This document shows, piece by piece, positions 10,801-19,600 of a DNA stretch of 64,000 bases. The stretch comes from Erythrobacter sp. BLCC-B19 (GTDB lineage Bacteria; Pseudomonadota; Alphaproteobacteria; Sphingomonadales; Sphingomonadaceae), in the NCBI RefSeq assembly GCF_028621955.1, contig NZ_CP117516.1, positions 248,001-312,000 of the forward strand, in the 5' to 3' direction. A model generated the notes under the pieces. It was given only the letters and a program-made list of their open reading frames with translations, made no database searches and was not told the origin of the DNA. Made by a program: the position numbers and the translations under genes. Positions within the stretch are counted from its first letter, which is position 1, and the number at the start of each line of letters is the position of its first letter.

Positions 10801-12083
10801 TCCCGCAAAGCGACGATCCAGACGAGCGAGCGCGCGCCGACTTCGCATCAGCCGCAGGTAGATTGGCTTTAGACTACAGCCAAGACGGGTTGAAGCTAGC
10901 CATGTTCGCACGCGAGCAGGCAGGCCACAATGAAGCCGTATGGAAGGGGTGGGCAAGGAGTGCAACAGCCTCGCAGGAAAGGCAACGGGCGCTACTTTGT
11001 TACCTTGTTGATGCTGATCAGCGCACCGTGAATGTGTTGACCGAAGCCGCGACGTGGCTTCCCACTGGGGCCGCATTGGCCGACTACCCGCTGCTACAAA
11101 CACTTGAATATGAGGCGCGTATGCGCCTGCTTGCCAAGCTTGGCTACTATGGCACTTCACCCTCAGCCGCTCCTGGTGCGGTGCTGCGAACGCCTACTGA
11201 CGCCGAGACTGCCCTTCTGGAAATTGCAGATTGGTGGAAGAGGGAACGCGCAGTGCTGATTCCTGCGTATGAGCGCAGTGTTTATCCAGAGGATGGCTTT
11301 TCGTTCGACGATCTACAAGAGGACAGCGCTGAAGCCTGGTTTACCCTTCTTGCGCTGGCGACATTCCAGACCCTTGGGCGTATCAAACCAGACCAGTCCC
11401 GGAGCTTCGTAACGAATGCGATGACCGAGGGCTGGTGGCACCGCCTCTCAACGATTAATCCAGCTGCCGACAACCTTGAGCCCTTCGTGGACCGCCTTCG
11501 GGCTTGGAGCGAACCAGACGCTCGCGAAGACTATATGATCTGGCGCCGCTGCCTAACAGATCTATGCCTGATCGCCCGTCACCTCGATGATTATCGCAAG
11601 TTGTTTAGGAAACTGCCTGCGATAATCCAGCAGGAGGGCCCGGTCAGTCTCGGGAATCAATTGCGCCCAGGCTCCTCGCCTGCGGCCGGACGCATGGGCA
11701 TTTTCGCTCCCCCTCTGACCCGGTCGCTGGGGATAGGAGCGAACTGGGTTTTGCGCGAACTGGCGCGGAAGGGGATCTATTCACAGGCTCAGGCCGAAAT
11801 AGTGTTGCCATATGGCTGGAGCACGGCGGACCGGGTCCGAAGGTTAATGCAGCGGCTCGGCACGGGATCCTTCGATCACGGCGTAGATGCCGGACGCAAC
11901 CTGCACGACGCCGTTCACTGTCGCATTGGAGACGAAGCTCGCTTCAATGGCGATGGGGACTTGCCTCTGCACATCATCACCTTGGCCAAGCACCGCGACA
12001 GATTGAACAACATTCTATACAATGCCGTGGGCGAAGGCTGGTCTGGTGACGATCTCGACGAAGACAAGGACGATGATGCCTGA
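4890..12083 (+). CDS. Giant sacsin-like protein with two Hsp90/GHKL-type ATPase modules
   Basis: A very large protein (2,397 residues). Near the N terminus it has the Bergerat-fold signature: N-box ELIQNADDA (32-40), an IIANDGP segment (67-73) standing for the G1 box, and GRFGLGQKA (98-106) for G2. A second, diverged copy lies near residue 1480, with ELYQNAVDA and then GRFGLGFKT at about 1568. Sacsin-type N-terminal ATPases have this arrangement. No membrane segment or nuclease motif is apparent in the long regions between and after the modules. The stop codon overlaps the start of the SNF2 helicase gene (ATGATGCCTGA), so the two products are probably made together. The locus lies in mobile DNA among restriction-type genes, suggesting phage or plasmid defence. 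The target is unknown. Confidence 0.75.
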   Translation: MTAYQTPQTAIVTELKNLLRDRYRSGFPVFKELIQNADDAKARRIVICGHSGFNDARNPLLQAPGLIIANDGPVTNAHFDALNRSSGGTKGGDAASVGRFGLGQKAIFHLCDAFLAQARLVGPNGPAAEPRLQILNPLEEIPAARNAGEAWRYVEAVDVALLDDWAKANEMDGGMVIAVPLRSKILTPGGGLSLTRAEWTPESAIDELINSEELSSVLCCLRNISVLDIVQPQGNTKRYERQGAFTALSSPNTAVADRRLTGSFNGPQGLIHFCGRETRLTSGHAISLKERGDWPTTFDLYDEPVRADAEPHGAVIVCRRMASDNRPRLRIRDVVYLPVGEPLLDLELPVGSEIIELLLHGHFFVSSDRRSINSEDGTIESLWNETLRREATLPLILDALADGFAALDSDQERYALVHALTARDDRWWWMKNAADACRGRALARCWAGSSTPAWQVVQADGLRPVPVGTTTTLPRLKEAIPSLEAWCTSRGLTLCFGTVLAETAPTWPDSELAEIVRKVGPAAFTKGPVAETIGALLEGQAGPLTREALADQFRLACSGVDQSFAAADRLKAVVRHLPPEQLLFLPPSIDSRPVIAALAAAALPVKSIWLDGPVPLQPTISLSKAVALLSALEPQLIQGGQAGLQAATMVGQVLRNGPRFEELARNETGRYLKVIPAHQMQNSAAERLSLETVLTLQNNGLLFDAGPNPKLDLLAEAVAAPAIYRLDLRDGGIEGCASTNRKESLVAVVQRAQRYGDPARCGELAEFLRDHASVDDLRRLITQDTELGGDVELIELTGFSEALDQLVDRLCPDRQARFISSATAKELHKVRDKVGLKPLDITLLGHWLDDARCQGTLPPIDAATAQALLQSTIDDAVLRHLPLNRSVHDDTLHPATALFLGQRAQVPASLASFARLADLWPDQAASARQNRLIDKWGPNAIIRTALAAPDPDKLTAEICEAIKATGNIGADLTDALRDTAWIGANGKAWQPAQVLELPTPAENVWAELIGTNDGLLCSNQLPASLRDETVRERLAGIMPDRQSSFALAFQSLAEAHVGGLCLDAALHLEDLRRIARAGDGLGMHAMGSGIWTLLASALTEDFPDTDLIALAGTLPRPEPATVLTQMNALAGLAERGANEQVARRLHLAGFKANIAELKMTNGHLPADLLVPNGNDNFVRADTVTHDAAALASEALLERRYAACVDVPDVSALTDAELDSQMPLAQALERAFGPLVKHDVGDGILLALAMTGRGEETRELASLWQGQLAFDRIAYDLDQVPAALDLDPTALPKRLEELRFEVRFPDGGMAWVRSIAGTLFKAPLSGRGDALLIQCRQRERTRQDIDSRVVVWELVLGHVDPNSADEAKALLRQFVHDFAPALLLAWPQQRQALLDLLDRYLGSDQVSLEDARHELREVLHDRLEGIRTGNVIRQAVAAYHRAKYSDPEAARDGLWEAAQSPQGAAELLEAMRTKIKEMGYRPDRVLFELYQNAVDAQVQWDDKGKVRVQVEAKREEDGRLDRIRLIHWGRPINQPGPDRQKAEREGHERDLAHMLAVSHSAKEGDAITGRFGLGFKTVHMLSDSVGLASAGVTLRIAGGMLPIAWEEGEAEAGPYNDRGRKATLIDIPIAADHRPEAEAAWEAFCDAAPLLAALGRSGEIKLIDGTQEPACFGNDVRELISGVAGVALDRGRQALRFDLAEGFRLFVAIGRNGPYALLRDVAQFWHLVPLVGVARKGAWLMEGPFPVDPGRSHFSGSAQENEALFARLGQRLAERLIALHEASETNWDDLASKLGIAPDSKDAFWQALIGLFVPDLESGEPQRELHGQGRGLALLMAQCPVVPLAFGGTARAADISWRLDGALAFREVHRLLQEWSALDPWRESMISKDTADLLGRLDLPRGKALDLPKLIELVAPEIGIDPALAELLSPAIDEELRAAASKEEDEALRSILRERNWKAQDGSWQPIRLLAFPQSDDPDERARADFASAAGRLALDYSQDGLKLAMFAREQAGHNEAVWKGWARSATASQERQRALLCYLVDADQRTVNVLTEAATWLPTGAALADYPLLQTLEYEARMRLLAKLGYYGTSPSAAPGAVLRTPTDAETALLEIADWWKRERAVLIPAYERSVYPEDGFSFDDLQEDSAEAWFTLLALATFQTLGRIKPDQSRSFVTNAMTEGWWHRLSTINPAADNLEPFVDRLRAWSEPDAREDYMIWRRCLTDLCLIARHLDDYRKLFRKLPAIIQQEGPVSLGNQLRPGSSPAAGRMGIFAPPLTRSLGIGANWVLRELARKGIYSQAQAEIVLPYGWSTADRVRRLMQRLGTGSFDHGVDAGRNLHDAVHCRIGDEARFNGDGDLPLHIITLAKHRDRLNNILYNAVGEGWSGDDLDEDKDDDA

Positions 12084-14748
12084 GCCCTTTTCCCAGAACA
12101 CACCGGTAAGCCACCCGCGCCACGGAACTGGTCACGTTCTAGCCGACATGGGTGAATTCATACTCGTCCGGTTTGGGCCTGCAATTCAGCAGGTCCCGCG
12201 CGAGCAACTGTCGCCAGTACGATCGCTGGAACAGGCGCTTTCGACTGGCACGCTCGACCCAAGCGCTGATGCACTGCTGCGAGCCAGCGCACTGGCGATC
12301 CGTTCGGTCAACGATCAGTGGGGGGTGTTTTCCCGCTCGCGTGTGCAGCTCCTGCCGCACCAGCTCTGGGTCTGCCACCGGGTTAACCGTAGCTACCCTT
12401 TCCGCTGGCTGGTCGCCGACGATGTTGGCCTCGGAAAGACGATCGAGGCCGGGCTCGTGCTCATGCCGTTGGTCGCCCGCGCGCAAGTGCGCCGCTTACT
12501 CATCCTTGCCCCCGCCAAGCTGGTACCGCAGTGGCAGAAGCGCATGCGGACCATGTTCGACATCCGGCTGCAGGTATATGACCGGGCTGTTGATACCGGG
12601 CAGGTTGATTTCTGGGATACAGCGAACATGGTCGTCGCTTCGATCCACACTCTGCGTCGGGAAATTACCGAAGACCGGGAAGACACAAGCCGATTTCTTG
12701 CCGCCGATGCCTGGGACGCGGTCGTGGTAGATGAAGCTCACCACCTGAATACCGACGAACGGACCGGCGAGACTCTCTCATTTCAATTGCTACGCGCCAT
12801 GGAAGAGCGGCGCCGGATTGGATCTCTCTTACTATTCACGGGCACCCCCCATCGGGGCAAGGATCATGGTTTTCTGTCCCTTCTGAGCCTGCTCGACCGC
12901 GAAGTCTTCGGACCTGATCGCGATCCTGATGAGCAGCTTGCACGGCTCCCAGACTACATGATCAGGAACAACAAGGCGACAGTCACAGATCTAAATGGCA
13001 AGCGTCTATTCACCCCGATCACGGTGAGCTCGCGCGAGTATAGCTTCAGCCCAGAGGAGCGGGCGTTCTATGACACGCTGAGCGCCTTCATTATCGATGG
13101 CCGTGCTTATGCCTCCACTCTTGGAGCGCGCGCGCAATCTCAACGAATGCTGCTCTTGATCGCTCTGCAGAAGCTGGCGGCCAGCTCAATTGCTGCAATT
13201 CGTAATGCGCTCGCAAAGCGGCGTGCACGACTGGCGGAGTTGGCTGAGTCTATGCGCCCACCCGCTGCGACAATTTCCGAAGGCGATGGGGACGATACAC
13301 TCGATGACCGCGCGCGCGCCGACGAAGATGCATGGGGCCGAATGTTGGCCGAATTGATGGACGATGAAGTCGCCCGCCTCGAAGAGCTGCTCGAACTGGC
13401 AGAGCCGATCCGACAGGAACGCAAAATCGACCGACTTGTTGAGCTGATCGAAAGTGAACTCCCGCCGAGCGAACCCGTGCTGCTCTTCACCGAGTACAAG
13501 GCTACGCAGGCTATGGTGGTAGATGCGCTCCACGCTCGCTTCGGACATGGTTGCTGCGCATTCATCAATGGCGACGAGCGGCTCGACGACCTCGCTCGCG
13601 AAGACAGCACGCGGGGCCCGAGAAGCTGGGCGCGCGATGCGGCCGCCGAGGCGTTCAACGGCGGTAAAGTGCGCTTCCTGGTGTCAACAGAAGCGGCCGG
13701 CGAGGGGATCGACTTGCAGGAGCGCTGCGCCACCCTAATCCATGTCGACATGCCTTGGAATCCGATGCGGCTGCATCAGCGAGTGGGGCGATTGTCGCGC
13801 TATGGCCAAACCCGGCCTGTTCAGGTTTATATTCTGCGCAACCCCGACACGGTCGAAGCCCGCATTTGGGACCTGCTCAATACCAAGCTTGAACGCATTC
13901 AGCGTACGCTCGACGTGGCGATGGATGAGCGGGAAGACATCAGCCAGCTGGTGATCGGCATGACGGCGCCTGGCACCTTCGAACAGCTGTTTGCAGAGGG
14001 GCAAGCACGTCCTCGCGAAAGTCTTGATGAGTGGTTCAATCGCGAGAGCGCAACTATCGGCGGAGAGGATCTGGTCCGAAAGGTCAAATCTATGCTCGGC
14101 AACGTGGCGCGCTTCGACTTTGCTTCGGTTGGCCGCAATCTACCACAGGTCGATCTACCGGACCTCGAACGCTTCTTCATCATGACGATGGAACATCAAG
14201 GCCGTCGAGTGTTGCGCCGTGACGAAGGGTTCGAAGTGATTGCGCCCGAACCCTGGGTCGATGAAGACTATGCTATGCAGCCACGCTACAAGGGGTTGAT
14301 GTTTGACCGTCATGCGAAGTTAGGCGCGTCGGAAGGACCAACACGTCTTCTCGGCATCGGTCACGTACTCTTTGATCGGGCTCTCAAAGAGGGAGAACGA
14401 ACCGAAGCATGCCTCGCCACTTGCGCTCGGCTAGATCGCCCCCTGTTGATTGCGTCCGTCGAAGACCAGGTCACTGGCCAGGACCAGTCGATCACGCGGA
14501 TCGTCATCGCAGCGTTCAAGGATGAAACGGGGACAATCCAGGTGCTCCGCGACTGGGAGCTTCTCAAGTTACTGAATGGCTTAGGACGCAGCGATCTTTT
14601 CGCCCCGCCCTTTGCCGGTGGCGAAAAATTGCGGGCACTTCAAACCGAACTGCTCGCATCAATGGCAGAGCGGCTGACAGAAGTCGCCGAGATGATGAGC
14701 CGACCCGGACTGCGAAACGAAATGATGCTTCTCCCGGAGAGCTTTTAG
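12073..14748 (+). CDS. RapA/HepA-like SNF2-family helicase
   Basis: An 891-residue SF2 ATPase. Residues 10-40 (HPRHGTGHVLADMGEFILVRFG region) resemble the Tudor-like N-terminal module of RapA. The ATPase core has DDVGLGKTIEAG (Walker A, about 116-127), VVVDEAHH (DEAH box, about 218), FTGTPHRGK (motif III region), STEAAGEGIDLQ (motif V, about 537) and HQRVGRLSRYGQ (motif VI, about 568-579). An acidic, helical insert lies between the two RecA lobes. The chosen ATG at 12073 overlaps the upstream stop codon and has AAGGA just before it; ATG 12076 is equally possible. RapA-like translocases move along double-stranded DNA. Here it is likely the motor partner of the sacsin-like protein. Confidence 0.85.
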   Translation: MMPEPFSQNTPVSHPRHGTGHVLADMGEFILVRFGPAIQQVPREQLSPVRSLEQALSTGTLDPSADALLRASALAIRSVNDQWGVFSRSRVQLLPHQLWVCHRVNRSYPFRWLVADDVGLGKTIEAGLVLMPLVARAQVRRLLILAPAKLVPQWQKRMRTMFDIRLQVYDRAVDTGQVDFWDTANMVVASIHTLRREITEDREDTSRFLAADAWDAVVVDEAHHLNTDERTGETLSFQLLRAMEERRRIGSLLLFTGTPHRGKDHGFLSLLSLLDREVFGPDRDPDEQLARLPDYMIRNNKATVTDLNGKRLFTPITVSSREYSFSPEERAFYDTLSAFIIDGRAYASTLGARAQSQRMLLLIALQKLAASSIAAIRNALAKRRARLAELAESMRPPAATISEGDGDDTLDDRARADEDAWGRMLAELMDDEVARLEELLELAEPIRQERKIDRLVELIESELPPSEPVLLFTEYKATQAMVVDALHARFGHGCCAFINGDERLDDLAREDSTRGPRSWARDAAAEAFNGGKVRFLVSTEAAGEGIDLQERCATLIHVDMPWNPMRLHQRVGRLSRYGQTRPVQVYILRNPDTVEARIWDLLNTKLERIQRTLDVAMDEREDISQLVIGMTAPGTFEQLFAEGQARPRESLDEWFNRESATIGGEDLVRKVKSMLGNVARFDFASVGRNLPQVDLPDLERFFIMTMEHQGRRVLRRDEGFEVIAPEPWVDEDYAMQPRYKGLMFDRHAKLGASEGPTRLLGIGHVLFDRALKEGERTEACLATCARLDRPLLIASVEDQVTGQDQSITRIVIAAFKDETGTIQVLRDWELLKLLNGLGRSDLFAPPFAGGEKLRALQTELLASMAERLTEVAEMMSRPGLRNEMMLLPESF

Positions 14749-14963
14749 AAGCCAGAAGAAGAGACCGGCAATTGGCGACCAAAGTCGGACGATACTCCGT
14801 TCCCGATGAACCTCCGGTAATGATTGAAGCTGCCGTTCGCGCCGGTCGAAGCGGTCCATCAGCATCGCGGCTACGGTCGGTCGTTCGCGGCCAACCGTTG
14901 TGTTCCCCAAAACCGATCATCCATGGCTCGCCAGGGTGGGGATCAGGCAGCTGGGGCGCCATC

Positions 14964-15398
14964 CTAATCCCCGGCATCGTCCTCGTCGGGAACATAAGTG
15001 AGGCCGAGTTCGGAGAACAGCGCCTCCATTTGCTTTCTCGACGGGGGCATCCACGGCTTCGCATTGGTGAGCATGTCCATGAACCCGTCAAGTTCCTCTT
15101 GTAAAGCCGGTTCCTGGCTGGGCGCGATCAAGCCGGTCTTCTCGATCAACTCGTTGATCGCGGCCTGGAGCGTCTCGACCTCGTCGCGCTTGTACAATGT
15201 GCCCTTCTGCTCGGTCAGATCATCAATGGCGATGCGCATTTGCTGCAGCGCATGCGCGAGCGATTGCTTGCGGCGGTTGTATTTACCGCGCGCCGAGCCC
15301 TTTGGATTCTTAACGGCGTCCGCCCGGCCGACCGCGTTTTCGGCGATTAGGCGCTTAATCATGTCGATTGAATCTTCATCGATTTTCCTGAATCTCAT
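14964..15398 (-). CDS. Hypothetical protein with helical or coiled-coil character
   Basis: The 144-residue frame faces the helicase gene and ends 215 bases from it. The sequence is highly charged and mostly helical, with heptad-like stretches around residues 45-100 (LAHALQQMRIAIDDLTEQ, then ETLQAAINELIEKTG). No enzyme motif, signal peptide or membrane segment is seen. The start ATG has only a weak purine-rich upstream region. I do not recognise the family. The 215 bases between its stop and the helicase stop contain no gene I can support. Confidence 0.5.
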   Translation of the reverse strand: MRFRKIDEDSIDMIKRLIAENAVGRADAVKNPKGSARGKYNRRKQSLAHALQQMRIAIDDLTEQKGTLYKRDEVETLQAAINELIEKTGLIAPSQEPALQEELDGFMDMLTNAKPWMPPSRKQMEALFSELGLTYVPDEDDAGD

Positions 15399-15628
15399 TT
15401 TTCGCTGGGTATTCGGCGATTTGCCGCTGCCTCGACCTTAGGCGGTGCGCTGCTGACCTGTCATTATTCATCGGGTTCTGATGTTCGATGTCTTGGTGCG
15501 GCTTTGTTCGGGGGAGTGCATCGATCAAACCACTCATTAGCCTCTCCACCCCGGAACGGGGGGCGAGCTTAGCGTCTTCCCGCTCCTTTCCGAAACGTAG
15601 CGGCCAACGCGGTCGAAGTCGAAAGATG

Positions 15629-16654
15629 TCATTCCTCTCCTCGACGATGAACCAGCGTTGCGGAGGCTAGGTACGAACGCTCCTGAGACCGGCCCGTGAC
15701 GACTTGTTTCGGGTCGCGCTCATTATACTCTCGCGCGAACTCTTCATCAGTCCATGCGCCGTCGCCGTAATCGGCTTTGTCGAAAATATTCCAAGCCCCG
15801 TTCTGAACTGGGGCCATGCCGAAAAGCGGCCCGACAAATGGGCAATTTGGCACGAAGTAGGTCAGTATGAAGGGGTGAGTTTCCCATCCCTTTTTGATGA
15901 AGACATGTCCCTTGGTGCCGGAGATGAACCACGGTCGCACCGCAAAACTCCCGAACTGCTGTTCGATGATTGTGCTCACATGGATAACAGCGGCTAGCGC
16001 GTCTGCGCGAAGCGTTGAGTAAGTGCCGACGTTGAAGTGAATCGAGCGATGCCGAAGAACTTTGAGCGCACGGAACTCGGCCGCTGCTTCGGGTAGCAGA
16101 ATGCCCCAAGCCTCAAGCGTGTCGATGGGTACCTCCCACTTGTCGAACGAGTCCTTCCGGTAGACCTGCTTGTATTCGGGTGTTCCTTTGAAAAAGTCGC
16201 GCATGTCCAAAATCAGGTGATTGAGAATGCGCTCTCCCAAAGCGCATGCGCCGACGAGAGCGGGGTAATAGTCCAGCATCACGAAGGAGCGCCGCACCTG
16301 CTCAAAAAAGCGGTTGTGATAGGCAATCACCGACATCGGCTTGGCACCGATGCAGAGAAAATTCTCAACCTTTTGATCGATGGCTTGCTCGCCAAACTGC
16401 GCGATTAAGCTCTGCCGAATGTGCTCTTGATTGGCCGCCCACATCTCCTTGACCTGAGGTTCCCAATGCTCCTCGATCTTCGTGCCTAGAGTCATCGCAC
16501 GGCTGTCGAAATCCATGCCCCAGCTAAGAAGGCGGCGGCGTCCGGCGTCCGAAATTCTCGTCCGCACTTGCTTGAAAGTCGCATCCCGCGGCATATCATG
16601 AATCGTCGTGCGCGTGATGACTTCGGAGGCTGAGGTTGGATCGTTGCCTGTCAT
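15629..16654 (-). CDS. Unknown protein coupled to the HTH-fused giant, possible HEPN fold
   Basis: A 341-residue protein read from ATG 16654, which overlaps the stop of the preceding 1,357-residue gene as TGATG, so translation is probably coupled. The middle region is helical (LVGACALGERILNHLILDMRD) and is followed by LRHRSIHFN, an R-x4-H arrangement that could be a HEPN active site, though the neighbouring residues are not the classical R-N pair. The C-terminal part (PWFISGTKGHVFIKKGWETH) looks like a separate beta-rich domain. No signal peptide is visible. Coupling to the HTH-fused gene suggests they form one functional unit, either two subunits or an effector and a regulator. The HEPN suggestion is weak. 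Confidence 0.6.
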   Translation of the reverse strand: MTGNDPTSASEVITRTTIHDMPRDATFKQVRTRISDAGRRRLLSWGMDFDSRAMTLGTKIEEHWEPQVKEMWAANQEHIRQSLIAQFGEQAIDQKVENFLCIGAKPMSVIAYHNRFFEQVRRSFVMLDYYPALVGACALGERILNHLILDMRDFFKGTPEYKQVYRKDSFDKWEVPIDTLEAWGILLPEAAAEFRALKVLRHRSIHFNVGTYSTLRADALAAVIHVSTIIEQQFGSFAVRPWFISGTKGHVFIKKGWETHPFILTYFVPNCPFVGPLFGMAPVQNGAWNIFDKADYGDGAWTDEEFAREYNERDPKQVVTGRSQERSYLASATLVHRRGEE

Positions 16655-19600
16655 CAGTAACGCATCCGGCGCGTGATCTTCGCTTCGTTGTCTTCCCAAT
16701 CAGCTTCACGCAGGTAGCTCGCTTCAAGACCGCGCAGAATCGCTGCGACGCGAGGATGCGTGTATTCCATCGACTGCGCCCAGCCAGCGTATTTGGCGGC
16801 GATACTACGCTCCTGAGCCCCGCCTTCTCCCCGCCAGTGCACCCCCCGCGAGTTACGCATCGCGATGGTAAGGCCGCGAGACAAATGCTCGTTCATGACC
16901 TGCTCGAGCGCATCGCGAACCGGAAGGCAGGGCCAAATGCCGTCCTCCGCTTTCGGCGCGTGCGACAAGAGCTTGCCAATCATCTGATCTCCGATGTCGC
17001 CCCTTGCAATCGCTGTGCACCCGGCGCGAACCTGCTCCACCCAAGAGACGATACGATCCGCGACGAGCGCTCCGCCATCATCATGGCCAGGAGTTTGGCG
17101 GAGGCGGTCCAGCATTCTGTAGCACGAGCTCGCCCTGTTCGAGCGTTGCGTCTCTGTCAGTTCCGGTTCGGACGCGTCTTCCCCGTCGTCATCGCGGATA
17201 AAGCTATACTTGACGGCCTCAACGAACAGCTCCGGGTGCGCTTCGATCCGGCGCTCAAGGTTCACGAGCCCAACCTCATTGTCTTCGTCGAAAATGTCGA
17301 CGAACTGGAACTCGAGGCCTGCCATCTCATCGGTGTCCATCTGACCGCTCGCGTTCAACAGCTTGAAGGCATCGCGGAGATGGTGCGGGTCGAGCAAATA
17401 GGTTTTCGACGTCTCATTCGAACCACCCGCGATCGCCTTGAGCAGGTCAAACACGTCTTGGGCGCGCAATTTCTTGAGGTCGAATTGAGCGAAGTTGAAG
17501 GCGGCACGCGGTCGGCCCGCTTCGACAAGCTTCCTGACGGCATATCGCACATCGTCGTCGGTTCGGTTCCAGCCGGGCGCGATGTCCTGCCAATAGCAAG
17601 ATTGCAGATCGTCGCTCAGCGTTTCCACCACATCCCAAGTGGATTGCTCGAACGGAGCGATGAGCAGGATCGAAAGCATGACTTCATCGGGTTGGTCAGC
17701 AATTAAACGTTCGAGCAATCCCAGCTTGCGACTGGTAGCCTCGTTAAGTGCGCCACCAATGAAGGATGCCTTACCCCCGCTAACGGGTCGACCGTCGGCG
17801 ATTTCTAGAAGTGCTGCTTTGAGGGAAGCGAGGTCAGTAATAGCCTTCGACAAATACCACCCCGCAGTATGTTGCGCCTGTCCTGATTCAGCGAGACGAA
17901 AAACTTCACTGATACCGCCATACGCGAGCACTTCTTCGATGGCCGACTGGCGAAGCTGGGAAATGCGTTCTTCGCGCTTCTCGTAGTCGGGCTCGTCGGC
18001 GGCAATCTCGTCTGCGGATTCATCCACCCAAGCTTGTTTGAACAGCCAAGAGTGACGCAGCACAGGGTCGATAGGCTCAAGAGCTTCGTATGCGGCGCGT
18101 GCGCGTTCATCTACGCCGCGTTCGGGTTCCAGCTTCCGCCGCCGTAACGCGCGTCTCGTAAACGTAGAAACCCTGATCTTCTCGCGAAGGGCGGCACGAT
18201 CCGCATCGTTGGCGTCCTTGATCCAATCGTCAACGACATCCCAAACTTTCGGTCTCAACGAGTCGTCGAGGCCATCGAGATTCTGCACCAAGTCGCTGAT
18301 AGTTGAGAGCATGTGGTTCGGCCATGCGAGTGCCGTATGCAGCGCATGAATGGCAAACTCGTTACCTTCCTTTCGTGTGACCACATTCCCATAGCCGTGT
18401 CCGTCGGGCCGCCACCGCGGCTTGTGGCTGAAATGCCCGACACGAGAACCTTGCTCGAACTGTTCGATCAATATCGGCCAAGCAACCGAGGGAAAGGTTT
18501 CCGCGAGTTTTGACAGAGCCTTTTTCCGCGCTTCGAGATCGGCGCTCGTTTGCGGCATCCAAGAGCAAAAGATCGCCGACAAACTCGATGACGGCTTGTT
18601 GACCAAATTATCGTCGATAGCCCGCTCGGCCAACCTGCCGAGAACGAGGACGGTACGCATGAAGAGTCGCGCCGACCACGCGAGATTCTCGAGTGCCCAC
18701 AGCAGGCCTGTCCGGTGCGACCGGCCGAAAATCGCATTAGACATAGGCTTCATCAGCGCGAGCGAAGCTGGTTCCTCGGTCTTTAGGTCAGTTTCGATGA
18801 TCGAAAGAAACGGTTCCGGGGCCGCCTCGGAATAGAGAGGAAGATCGCTCGACTGCGATTCCAACGTGTGAAGCGTGAGCGGCTCCAAGATTTCCCGCAC
18901 GAGCTTTTCAGCGCGCCATTCGCTGTTGAAGTTCAAACGTCCCTTGAACAGTTCAGCGCCGTACACAGAAAGCAGCACCAAGGACTCCGCGATGCCATCT
19001 CGCAGCGCACCGGAGATTTCACGCGACTTGCCATAGATGCCCGCCGCCCATTGTTTGTCTTCAGGCAATTCAAGCGCCGGATCGGGTTCTTCCAGTACCA
19101 AGCTTGCGACGGTGAAGAACCGCTCAAGATCGGCTTCAAGGATTACGTCCTTGATGGCGAAAAGCGCGTCGATTTTGGAGACGACACCGCGGTACGCGCC
19201 GACCCGCCACACGGGAGCGCTTTCCAGCGGCAGCAGGTCATTGAGACGGCGTTCGAGTTCATCAAAATCGATATCATCCGAAAGCGCTTCAAGCATTGCC
19301 TGATCGGCCTTGTTATCGGCCTTCCACGCACCAGCGAGAAGGAAGGGCGCGATCTGCGCGGCGATCTTCTTGTCTTCCGCCCAATCCGGCTTCCGAATGG
19401 CTGGCAGTTGCGAGAGCCGACGGCGAAGCACGGTCAGCGAACGGCCCGTCTCCCGGCTGAGCGTTTGCACGCGCTCGTGGCCGATCCCCATATCCCCAAG
19501 CGCTTTCTCAAACGCCTCGTAGTTCAGCGTTTCGAGCGTGATGTCCGGATCGGAGGTGGTGGCGTTGCGCGGATAGACGATGAAGGAAGGCATCGAAGCG

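Noticed and set aside
16636..17706. Rightward frame opposite the end of the HTH-fused giant
   Set aside because: It is a mirror frame. The giant gene has better codon pattern and a coupled neighbour.
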